A DNA stretch of 64,000 nucleotides, from the NCBI RefSeq assembly GCF_900111885.1, contig NZ_FOKG01000026.1, forward strand, positions 1 to 64,000, written 5' to 3'. Made by a program: the position numbers and the translations under genes. This DNA comes from Amycolatopsis marina. Its GTDB lineage: Bacteria > Actinomycetota > Actinomycetes > Mycobacteriales > Pseudonocardiaceae. The notes under the pieces were generated by a model. It did no database searches. It saw only the letters and a program-made list of their open reading frames with translations, and had not been told where the DNA came from. Positions 34,273 to 46,200 of the stretch are shown in pieces (the stretch's first letter is position 1; every line of letters starts with the position of its first letter).

Positions 34273-37200
34273 ATGTCCAGCGTGATCAGCACGCCCGGTG
34301 ATCGCACACCCGGCGTGGCTCTCACCCGTGCGCAGACCGGGATCTGGCTCGCCCAGCACCTGGAGCCCGGCACCGCGGTGTTCAACATCGCCGCCGAGAC
34401 GGAGTTGCGCGGCCGGGTCGACACGGACAGGCTCGCCGATGCGGTTCGCACCGCGGTTGGCGAGGCCGAGTGCCTCCATGTCCGGTTCCTGCCCGACGGC
34501 AGGACCGCGCGACAGACGCAGACCGTCCGGCCGTTCGAGCTCACCGTGCTCGATCTGAGCGAAACGGCGGACCCCGACGCGGCCGCGGCCGAGTGGATGT
34601 CCGCGGACCGGGCGCGGCCCGTCGATCTGGTGAGCGACCCGTTGTTCGCCCACGCGTTGCTGCGCCTCGGACCGGACAGGGTGCTGTGGTACCAGCGCTA
34701 TCACCACATTCTCATCGACGGGCACGGCATCGCGACACTGACCCGCAGGGCGGGTGAGCTCTACTCGGCGGGTGCGCACACTCCCGCCGGAGTGGACTGG
34801 CCGTTGACCGGGTTGGTGGTCGCCGACGAGCGGTACCGCGAGTCCGCCCGGTACGCGGAAGACCGGGAGTACTGGGGCCGCCGGATGGCCGGGGCGCCAG
34901 AACCGGTCAGGCTGCTGCGGCCGGCGGAGGAGCCCGCGAGCGCGATGCTGCGCCGGACCATCCGGCTGGACGCGCACGAGGCGGCGACGATGCGTGCGAC
35001 GGCCGCCGCCACCGGGGCCAAGCTCTCCCGGCTGCTCATCGCGGCAGCGGGAACGTATCTGCACCGGGAAACCGGGGCTACGGACGTGACGCTGGCGCTG
35101 CCGGTCAGCGCCCGTCCCCGTGCCGAGCGGGGTGAGATTCCCGGAATGCTGTCCAACGTCGTTCCGCTGCGCCTGGACGTGCGTCCGTGGCACACCCCGG
35201 CGGACGTCATCACGCAGGTGGCGGCGCAGGTGCGCGCCGCCGCAAGCCACGGCAGGTACCGCGGTGAGGACATCGCCTCCGACCGCGGTCTGGAAGGGGG
35301 GATCCGGGACCTGGCGGGCCCCACGGTCAACGTGCTGCCCCACCACGGCGATGCCGGCTTCGCCGAGCACGAGGTCGACGTCAACTACCGGTGGACCGGT
35401 CCGCTCGACGACCTCTCGGTGACCGTGTACGACGGCGGCTCCGGCGCGGACCTGCGCATCGATCTCGACGCCGATGCGGCCGTGTGCGGCGAGGAGGAGC
35501 TCGACCGGCATCGCGACGGGTTCCTCAGGGTGCTGCGCGCGGTCGTCGCGCATTCGGACCGGCCGATCGCCGGTATCGACCTACTGGACGAGGCCGAGCG
35601 TGTCAGGGTGCTGGACGAGTTCGGCGCCGACCCCGTGGCCGCCCCCGAGCTGTCCTGGCCTGCCGCTGTGCGGCGACAGGTCGCCGAATCGCCGGACTCG
35701 GTCGCGCTGGAGTTCGAGAACGAGCGGATGACCTACGCCGAACTGGACGCCGCGGCGAACCGGCTCGCCCACCTGTTGCTCTCCCGCGGCGTGCGCCGGG
35801 AGGACGTGGTCGCGGTCGCGCTGCCCCGGACCCCCGATCTCGTCGTCGCGCTGCTGGCCGTGCTGAAGACGGGCGCCGCCTACCTGCCACTGGACACCGA
35901 CCACCCGGCCGAACGGCTTGAGTTCATGCTCACCGACGCCTCGGTTCGTACCGTGGTGAGCACCGGAGCCTCGGCAGCCGAACTGCCCGCCGTGCCGGGA
36001 ATCGGCGCCGTGCTGCTCGACGACGCCGGCGTGCGGGCCGAACTCGCCGAGCAGCACACCGGTGCACCGGACGTGCGCGTGGACCTGGCCCAGGCCGCGT
36101 ACGTCATCTACACCTCGGGTTCCACTGGCCGCCCCAAGGGCGTCGTGGTGTCGCACGACGGCATCGGCAGCCTGATCGTCACCGCCACCGAGCGGATCGG
36201 CGTGACCCGCGACAGCCGGGTCGTCCAGTTCGCCTCCGCGGGTTTCGACGTCGCCGTCTGGGATCTCGTGATGTCGCTGTGCGTCGGCGGCACGGTGATC
36301 CTGGTCCCCACCGAGCGCAGGGTCGCGGGCACGGCGCTGACCGATTACATCGCCGAGCACAGGGCGACGCACATGATCCTGCCGCCGTCGCTGGTCGCCG
36401 CGCTGCCCGCTGGCGCGGAACTGCCCGAGGGCGCGGTGCTGATCGTGGGCACCGAGACCGTGCCCACCGAACTCGTCGCCCGCTGGTCACGACGGCTGCG
36501 GGTCGTAGCCGCATACGGGCTCACCGAGGCGACGGTGAACTCCACCCTCTGGCTGGCGGAGCCGGGATGGCAGGGGAGGGTGCCGATCGGGCGGCCGGAC
36601 CCGAACAGCCGGTGCTATGTGCTCGACGCGTCACTGCGTCCGGTCGCGGTCGGCGTCGAGGGCGACCTCTACGTCTCGGGACGTGGTCTGGCGCGGGGCT
36701 ATCTCGGGCGGCCGGGGCTGAGCGCGCAGCGGTTCGTCGCCGATCCCTTCGGCCTGCCGGGCGAGCGGATGTACCGCACCGGTGACCGCGCCCGCTGGCG
36801 TGCCGACGGCAATCTGGATTTCCTGGGCAGGACCGACGGCCAGCTGAAGATCCGCGGCCACCGGATCGAGCCGGGCGAGATCGAGAGCACCCTCATGGGG
36901 TGCCCCGGCGTGACCCAGGCCGCGGTCGTGCCGGGGAAGGATCAGCGCGGAGCGACCCGGCTCCTGGCCTACGTCGTGGGCGAGGTGGACCGCGACCGGC
37001 TCAGGGAACAGCTCGCGGCCGCGCTTCCGGAACACATGGTTCCCTCGGCGATCGTGGTGCTGCCTGGCGAGCTGCCGCGCACACCGAACGGCAAGCTGGA
37101 CGTCGCGGCGCTGCCCGCTCCGGACTGGCGGGGGCTCGCGGGCTCCGCCCGGCCCGCCACTCCCGGCGAGCGCACGTTGGCCCGGCTCTTCGCCGAGGTG

Positions 37201-40200
37201 CTCGGACTGCCGTCCGTCGGCGTGCACGACAGCTTCTTCGAACTCGGTGGCGACAGCATCGTGGCCATCCAGCTGGTCACACTCGCCCGCCGCGCGGGAA
37301 TGGCGATCACCGCGCGGCAGATCTTCCGCCACCGCACTGTCGCCGCACTGGCATCCGTCGCGGGCGACGCACTGGCCTCGGGTGACCGGCTGCCCGCACC
37401 GTTCTCGCTGGTCGCGCTGGACGACGCCGAACTCGCCGAACTCGCCGCCGTGCCCGGCGGCCTCGCTGACGTGCTGCCGTTGACCCCGCTGCAGGAAGGC
37501 TTCTACTTCCATGCCGCGTTCGACGGCGGAGACGCTGCTGGTGACGGCGCCGACATCTACACCGTGCAGCAGTCGCTCGACCTGGCCGGTGCCGTCGATC
37601 CCGCGGCCCTGCGCCGGTCACTGCGGGGCCTGCTGCGCAGGCACCCCCTGCTGCGGGCCGGTTTCCGGCAGCTGCGCGCCGGCCGCGTGGTGCAGTTCGT
37701 CGCGGCGGGAGTGGACCTGCCGTGGCGGGAGGCCGACCTCTCGGCGGCAGGCGAGACGGAGCGGGCGGCGCTGGCCGACGAGATCGCCGAGCGGGAACAC
37801 GCCGCCGGGTTCGACCTCGCCGCACCGCCACTGATCCGTGCCGCACTGGTGCGCCTCGAGTCCGAGCGGTACCGGTTGGTTCTCACGCTGCACCACATCG
37901 TCGCCGACGGCTGGTCCGTCTCGCTCATGCTGCGCGAACTCCTCGACGGGTATCGCTCGGCCGGGGAGACCGCCGAGGCCGAGAACACGGCGCACCGCGC
38001 ATACCTCGCCTGGTTGGGGGACCGGGACCGCGAGGCGGCACGGCGCGCGTGGCGGGACGCGCTCGACGGAGCCGGGGCCACCAGGCTGCCCACCGTCACA
38101 GCGGGGAGCGGACGGAGCCGGCGGGCCGCACCCGAACGGGTCGAGACCGGCCTCGACGCGGGAGAGACCGCGGCCCTGACCGCTCGGCTGCGTGCATCCG
38201 GCCTGACCCTCGCCAGCGCCGTGCAGGGGTGTTTCGGGTTACTGCTCGGCGGACTGACCGGCACGCGCGACGTCGTGTTCGGCAGCACCGTCTCCGGGCG
38301 CCAGGCCGATGTCGACGGCGTCGAGACCATCGTCGGCCCACTGATCAACACGGTGCCCGCCCGGCTGCGCTGGCGCGAGGACGCCACACTCGCCGAGGTG
38401 CTCACCAGCTTCCAGGGGCGGCAGGCCGCGCTGTTCGAGCACCAGCACCTCGGCCTCGCCGACATCCAGCGGGCGGTGGGCGGCGAAGGTGGTGAAGGGC
38501 CAGGCCTGTTCGAGACGCTGGTGGTGGTGGAGAACCTGCCGAGCCCCGGGGAGCTGCGGGACGAAACCGGCTCGGTGCGGATCACCGGCACCCAGACACG
38601 CGATGCCGTCCACTATCCACTCGCGCTGACCGCGGTGCCGGGCGAACGGCTCGGCCTGTTGCTCGACCACGACCCCACGCGCCTCGGCATCGCCGTCGCG
38701 GGGTGGGTGGCGCGGCAGTTGCGCGAGCTGCTGCGTGTGTTCGCCGACCGTCCCGCCTGCCCCGTGTCCGACCTCGACACCCGGCCCGCCGGGTCGTTCG
38801 ACGCGGACGGCGCGCACCTCATGGGCGACCGCAGGCCGATCCACGGGACGACACTGTCCGCCGCCTTCCAGGAGCAGGTCACCCGTACCCCCGACGCCGT
38901 CGCGGTGGTGGCCGACGGCGAACGGCTGACCTACGCGGAGCTCGATCGGCGAGTCGCCGGGCTGACCGGGCGGATCCGCCGCCATGGCGCGGGTGCCGGA
39001 GATGTCGTCGCCGTCGCGCTGCCCAGGTCTGCGGAGTCGCTGGTCGGCATTCTGGCCGTGCTCAGGGCCGGAGCGGCGTATCTGCCGATCGATGTGGAGC
39101 TTCCGGCCGACCGGGTGAAGTTCCTGCTCGAGGACTCCGGCGCGCCGCTGGTGCTGGTCACCACGAGTGCCGAGGGCACGGTGCCCGCGGTCGATGGGGT
39201 GGTGCGTCTTGTCCTCGGCACCGAATCCCCCGATGCTGGTAGTGGTGATCCCGGCCCGGCCGACGGGGCGCCGGCCGGGCCGGATCATCCCGCCTACCTG
39301 ATGTACACCTCCGGTTCCACCGGAACACCCAAGGGTGTGCTGGTGTCGCATCGTGCCGTGCTCGGCCAGCTCGCCTGGCTCACCGAGTACGCCGGACTCC
39401 ACACGGACGACCGGGTGCTGCATCAGTACTCCGCGAGCTTCGACCCCTCCGTGCAGGAGCTTTTCGGCCCGTTGTTGTGCGGGGCCACGGTGGTGCTCGC
39501 CCGCCAGGGCGGGCAGCGCGATCCGGAGTACCTGACGGCCCTGATCCGGGACGAGCGGGTGACGACGGTGGACCTCGTGCCGTCCATGTACCGGGCGCTG
39601 TTGCGGCCGGAGAACACCGTCGACGGCCCGTGGTGGCGAAGCCTGCGCAGGGCGTTCAGCGGGGGCGAGGCGCTGACGCACGCACTCGCGGCGGGCTGGC
39701 ACGAGCTGACCGGGGTTCCGCTGTACAACGTGTACGGCCCGACCGAGGCCGTCGTCCAGGTCACCGGCGCGCGGTTCGACCCGGACTCAGACGGGGAAGC
39801 GGACACATCGGTCCCGATCGGACATCCGGTGTGGAACACCCGGCTGTCCGTGCTGGACGGTGCGCTGCGGCCCGTTCCGCCCGGGGTCGCCGGAGAACTG
39901 TACATCGCGGGTGAGCAGCTGGCCCGCGGCTATCACCGCAGGCCCGCGCTGACCGCCGAACGGTTCGTCGCCGATCCGTATGGAGAGCCCGGTGCGCGGA
40001 TGTACCGCACCGGCGACCTCGTTCGCCGTGCGGCGGACGGCGCGCTCACCTATCTCGGCCGGACCGACCAGCAGGTCAAGATCCGCGGCAACCGGATCGA
40101 GCTCGGCGAGGTCGAGACGCGCCTGCGCGCGGTGGCGGGCGTCGACGGAGCCGTCGCGGTCGCGCACGGCGCGGCGGGACGGGACAGCCGACTGGTCGCC

Positions 40201-43200
40201 TACCTCACCCCCCGCCCGAACGTGGACCTCGACCCGGCCCGCGTGCGGGCGGCACTGGCCGAACACCTGCCCGAGGCGATGGTGCCGGACGACGTCGTGG
40301 TGCTCGCGGAACTGCCGCTGACCCCTGGCGGCAAGGTGGACCACAGGGCATTGCCCGACCCGTCCTCGGCGCGGGCCGGAGTACGCGGTGCGGAGAGTGA
40401 GCGGGAGCGGCGGTTCTGCGAGATCTTCGCCGACGTGCTCGGTCTCGACGGCGCGGGCACAGTCGGCGCCGACGAGGACTTCTTCGCGCTGGGCGGGGAC
40501 AGCATCCTCTCCATCTCCGTTGCCGGAAAGGCACGCAGGGCCGGACTGCCGGTCTCTCCGCGCGACGTGTTCGAACACCGCACGCCCGCGGCGCTCGCCG
40601 CCGTCACCGGTGCCGCCGCGCCCGCCGCCGGACCGGACGGCACCAGGGCCGGCGCCGAGGTCAGCGGCATCGGCGAGGTGCCACTGCTGCCGATCGTGCA
40701 CCAGTTGCGCGAGGACGGCGGGCCGATCGGCCGGTTCAACCTCTCGATGTTGCTGCGGGTACCGGCCGGTGCGGACACGGAGTCAATCGCGGCGACGCTA
40801 GACACCGTGCTCCGGCACCACGACGCCCTGCGTCTGCGCCTGCGCCGCATCGGCACGGACGGCACCCCGCCGGTCTGGGCGCAGACGGTCGAGCCCGCGC
40901 CGGAAACCCCGGCGGAACCGCCGCACCGGGTGCCCGCGGAGGGGCTGGACCAGGCCGCGCTGCGCGAGCTGATCGCCACCGAGTCGGACCGGGCCGTCGG
41001 CCTGCTGGACCCGGAAACCGGACACGTCGTGCGGGCGGTGTGGTTCGACCGCGGACCGGACGAGCCCGGCAGGCTGCTGCTGGCCGTGCATCACCTCGCG
41101 ATCGACGGAGTGTCCTGGCGCATCCTGTTCACCGACCTCGCCGCGGCCTGGCGGGCCGTGTCGGCGGGGCAGCGGCCCGTGCTCGACCCGGTGCCCACCT
41201 CGCTCCGCGGATTCGCACTGGCGGTGGCGGACGAGGCGGGTACCGCCCGGCGGCTCGCCGAGCTGCCGTACTGGATGCAGGTGCTGGCGCCGGTGGCGGA
41301 GTTGCTTCCCGGCGCGGATCGGGACGCGACAGCAGACGAGGCTCAGGAGCACCACGTGCGCCTGCCCGTCGCGGTGACGGCGGCACTGCTGACCACGGTG
41401 CCCGCCGCGGTCGGCGCTGATGTCACCGAGGTCCTGCTCGCCGCACTCCGGCTCGCCGTGACGCGCGCCTGCTCCACCGAAGGGGGGATCGGTGGTGGCG
41501 CCCGTGACGCGGACCTGCTGGTCGACCTCGAACGGCACGGCCGCGAGCAGTTCCGCGACGACCTGGACCTGTCCAGGACCGTCGGCTGGTTCACCAGCCT
41601 GCACCCGGTGCGACTGCCACCGGCGAGCGAGCCGGTGGCGGTGCTCAAGCGGGTCAAGGAGGCAGTGCGTTCGGCGCCCGACGGCGGCCTCGGCTACGGC
41701 ATGCTCCGCTACCTCAACCCGCAGACCGCGCCCGTGCTCGCCGGTGCCGCGCAGGCACAGGTGCTGCTCAACTACTTCGGCAGACTGGAGTCCGGTACCG
41801 GCACGGACTGGACGCCCGCCGAGGAGGCCGGGGCACTCGCCGTCGAACCCGACGCGGGACTGGCCATGCCGTACCCGCTGCAGATCAACGCGATCTGCGC
41901 CGACACCCCCGAAGGGCCGGTACTCGAGGCCAGCTGGACCTGGCCCGCCCATCGGGTGAGCGGCAGGGTGATCAGCGACCTCGCTCAGGGCTGGGTCCGA
42001 GCGCTGCACGACCTCGCCGACGCCGCCGGATCCGTCCCGCGGGCCGGGCTGACCCCGTCCGACCTCACCACCGTCCGGCTCACCCAGGACGAGATCGACA
42101 GGGTGGAGCAGACCAGCCCCGTGCCGGTTGCCGACATCTGGCCGCTGTCGCCACTGCAGGAGGGCCTGTTCTTCCACGCCAGCTACGACAACAGTGCGCT
42201 GGATGTCTACACGGCCCAGGACACCTTCGACTTCGACCGCACCCTCGAGCGCTCCCGGCTGCACCGCGCCGTGGCGGCGCTGTTGGCCAGGCACCCGAGT
42301 ATGCGGGCCGGATTCACCAGCGACGGGGTTCCGCGGCCGGTGCAGTTCATCGGCGCCGAACCGCGGGTCCCGCTCACCGAACTCGACCTGACCGGGCTCG
42401 GCGAGGCGGAACAGCGGGAACGGATGAACCGGCTGCTGGACGCGGACCGAAGGCAGCGGTTCGACCTGGCGGACCCACCGCTGTTCCGGCTGGTCCTGGT
42501 CCACCTCGGACCGGATCACGACCGGCTCGTCCTGAGCCACCACCTGCTGTTGTGGGACGGCTGGTCGCAGAGCATCGTGCTGGAACAGCTGCTCGCGCTG
42601 TACGAGTCCGACGGTGACGACGCCGCGCTGCCCGTGGCCGGGTCCTACCGCGACTACCTCACCTGGCTCGGCGAGCGTGACCCGGAGCAGTCGATGGCCG
42701 CATGGCGCCGGGCACTGTCGGGACTTGCCGAACCGACCCTCCTGGCCCCGCCGGAGTCCGGCTCGGAGCCCTCGATCCCGCGCAAGCTGCACCTCGAACT
42801 GCCGGAGGACTTCAGCGAACGGCTGCGCTCCACGGTCCGGGCCAGGGGCCTGACGCTGAACACCGCGCTCAGCACGGCGTGGGCGCTGGTGCTCTCGGCG
42901 GCCGTCGGCCGGGACGACGTGGTGTTCGGCGCGACGGTGGCGGGTCGCCCACCGGAGATCGAGCGCATCGAGCACGCCGTCGGCATGTTCCTCAACACCG
43001 TGCCGGTCCGGGTCGCGCTCGACCCTCGCGAGTCCCTTGTGGACCTCTTGCGGCGGGTGCAGGCCGAACGGGCGGGGCTGATGAACCACGAATACGCGGG
43101 CCTCGGCGAACTCCAGCGGATCAGCGGGCACACCACCCTGTTCGACACGTTGTACGTGTTGCAGAACTTCACCGACGAGAACGCCTTCACGACCGTGACC

Positions 43201-46200
43201 GAGCGCCACGGCATCACCGACGTCGGCAGCGTCGACGCGACGCACTATCCACTGACCCTGGTCATCACCCCGGCGGATGCCCTGCGCGTCGCGCTGGACT
43301 ACCGCCCCGAACTCGTCACGCGGGAAGCGGCCGCGACCGTCCTGCGGCGGTTCGAGCTGGTCCTGCGGCGGCTCTGCGACGATCCGGCCGCACCGATGGC
43401 GGAGCTCGACCTGCTCCTGCCGGACGAGCGCGCCGAACTGGTCGCCGAATGGGACTCCACGATCCGGCCGGTGCCGGACGAGACCGTGGCGGACATGCTC
43501 GCCGCCCAGGTCGAGCGCACCCCGGACGAGACCGCCCTCGTCTTCGGCTCGCACTCCCTCACCTACGCGGAGCTGGACGCGCGGATCAACCGGCTCGCCC
43601 GGTTCCTCCTGGCGCGTGGCGCTGGTCCGGAACGTGTGGTCGCGCTGGCGCTGCCCAGATCGATCGAGATGGTGGTGGCGCTGTTCGCCGTGCTGCGCAC
43701 GGGGGCCGCCTACCTGCCGCTGGACCTTGATCACCCGGCCGAGCGACTGCGGCTGATGCTGGCCGACACCGACCCGCTCTGCCTGCTCTCGGTCTCGGCC
43801 GTGGGGCTCACCGAGGACGCGATCTGCCTCGACGCCGCGGGGGTGGTCGCCGAACTCGGCGCACTCGACGCCGCCGCGGTGACGGACGCGGAACGACCCG
43901 AGTTCGCCCACGGCGTGCCCGGCAGGCTGGAGCACCCCGCCTACGTCATCTACACCTCGGGGTCCACCGGGAAACCGAAGGGTGTCGTCACGCCGTACCG
44001 CGGGCTGACGAACATGCAGCTCAACCACCAGGAGGCGATCTTCGGCCCGGCCATCGCCGCGGCGGGCGGGCGCAGGCTGCGCATCGCGCACACCGTCTCG
44101 TTCGCGTTCGACATGTCCTGGGAGGAGCTGCTCTGGCTCGTCGAGGGCCACGAGGTGCACGTCTGCGACGAGGAGCTGCGCCGCGACGCGGAGGCGCTGG
44201 TGGCCTACTGCGACGCGCACCGGGTCGACGTCGTCAACGTGACCCCGACCTACGCCCAGCTGCTGATCGAGGAGGGCCTGCTCGAAGGGCACGTGCCGCC
44301 GCTGGTGCTGCTCGGCGGGGAAGCCGTCTCCGACGACGTGTGGTCCCGCCTCGCCGAGACCGAGGGGACGTACGGCTACAACCTGTACGGGCCGACCGAG
44401 TACACCATCAACACCCTGGGTGCGTCCACGATGGACAGTGCAACGCCCGCGGTGGGCAGGCCCATCTGGAACACCAGGGCGTACGTGCTGGACTCGAGAC
44501 TGCGCCCGGTGCCGCCGGGCTGCCCCGGCGAGCTCTACATCGCGGGGATCGGCCTGGCCCGCGGCTACCAAGACCGGGCGGGCCTGAGCGCCCAACGCTT
44601 CGTCGCCGACCCGTTCGCCGCCGAGCCCGGTGAACGCATGTACCGCACGGGTGACCTGGTCCGCAGGCGCGCCGACGGCATACTGGACTTCCTCGGCCGC
44701 ACCGACGACCAGGTGAAGATCCGCGGCTACCGGGTCGAGCTCGGCGAGATCACCGCCGCGCTGACCGCGTGCCCCGAGGTTGCCAGCGCCGCCGTGGTGG
44801 CCGCCGGTTCGGCGGGGGCGCGGCGGCTCGTGGGGTACGTGGTGCTGGACACCGCCACGGGCACGGAGCCCGGCGAGGCGGTACTGACGCGACTGCGTGC
44901 CAGGATGAAGGCGTCCCTGCCGGACTACATGGTGCCCGCCGCGCTCGTCGAGGTGGCGAGCCTCCCGCTGACGGTCAACGGGAAGCTCGACGTACGCGCG
45001 CTGCCCTCGGCCGCGCCGAGCACCGGAACCGGCCGCGCTCCGCGCTCGGCCGAGGAGGAAACGCTCCGCGCGCTGTTCGCGGACCTGCTCGGCGTGCCCG
45101 ATCCCAGCACTGTCGGCATCGACGACAACTTCTTCGACCTGGGCGGGCACTCCCTGTTGGCAACCCGCCTGGTCAGCAGGGCACGCACGGCGTGGGCCTC
45201 GGAGCTGACGATCCGTGATCTCTTCGAGGCGCCGACGGTGGCCGAACTCGTCGAGCGGATCGGCCGGAACCGAGGTGCCGCCCGGCCTGCGCTGGTCGCG
45301 GGTCCCCGGCCCGACGAGCTACCGCTGTCGCACGCCCAGCAGCGGCTGTGGGTGTTGCAGGAGATGGAGGAGACGTCGGCGGCCTACAACTTCCCGCTGG
45401 TGATGCGGGTGCACGGCGCGCTGGACCTGGACGCGTGGCGCGGCGCGCTCACGGACGTGACGACCCGGCACGAGGCGCTGCGCACCGTGTTCGAGGTTCG
45501 CGAAGGCACGCCTGTGCAGCGGGTCGTCCCGGCGGCGGACGCGAATCCGATGTGCGAACTGCGCGATCTCACCGGGCACGGGGCCGACGCGGTGGCGGCG
45601 GCGATCGGCGAGTTGGTCACCCGGCCGTTCGACCTCGCCACGGAGCTGCCGCTGCGGGTGACCCTGCTGCGCGTCGCCGAGCGCGAGCACGTGGTGGTGC
45701 TGCTGTTGCATCACATCACCACCGACGAATGGTCCGACCGCCCGTTCCTGCGCGACCTGGCCGAGGCCTACGACGCGCGGTTGCGCGGCACCGCACCGGG
45801 CTGGGAGCCGCTGGCCGTGCAGTACGCGGACTACGCGCTATGGCAACGGGAACTCCTCGGCGACACGAGCGATCCGGACAGCCTCGCGGCCACGCAACTC
45901 GACTACTGGCAGCGCACACTGGACGGAGCTCCCGAGGAGCTCGAACTGCCCGCCGACCGGCCACGACCGGCCAGGCCGAGCTTCGCCGGCGCGGAACACG
46001 AGGTGGAGCTGGACGACGAGACCTGCGCCGCGCTGCGGGAGCTGGCCCAGAACAGTGGGGCCAGCATGTTCATGGTGCTGCACGCCGCTGTCGCCGCACT
46101 GCTGCACCGGCTCGGCGCCGGCACGGACATCCCGCTCGGCGCGCCGATCGCGGGACGCACGGACGAGGCACTGGACGAGCTGGTCGGGTTCTTCGTCAAC

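Noticed and set aside
40798..45150. A 1450-codon open frame on the minus strand inside the NRPS gene
   Set aside because: It is antisense to well-conserved NRPS domains, is rich in Arg, Gly, His and Gln without any family pattern, and is a product of high GC content.
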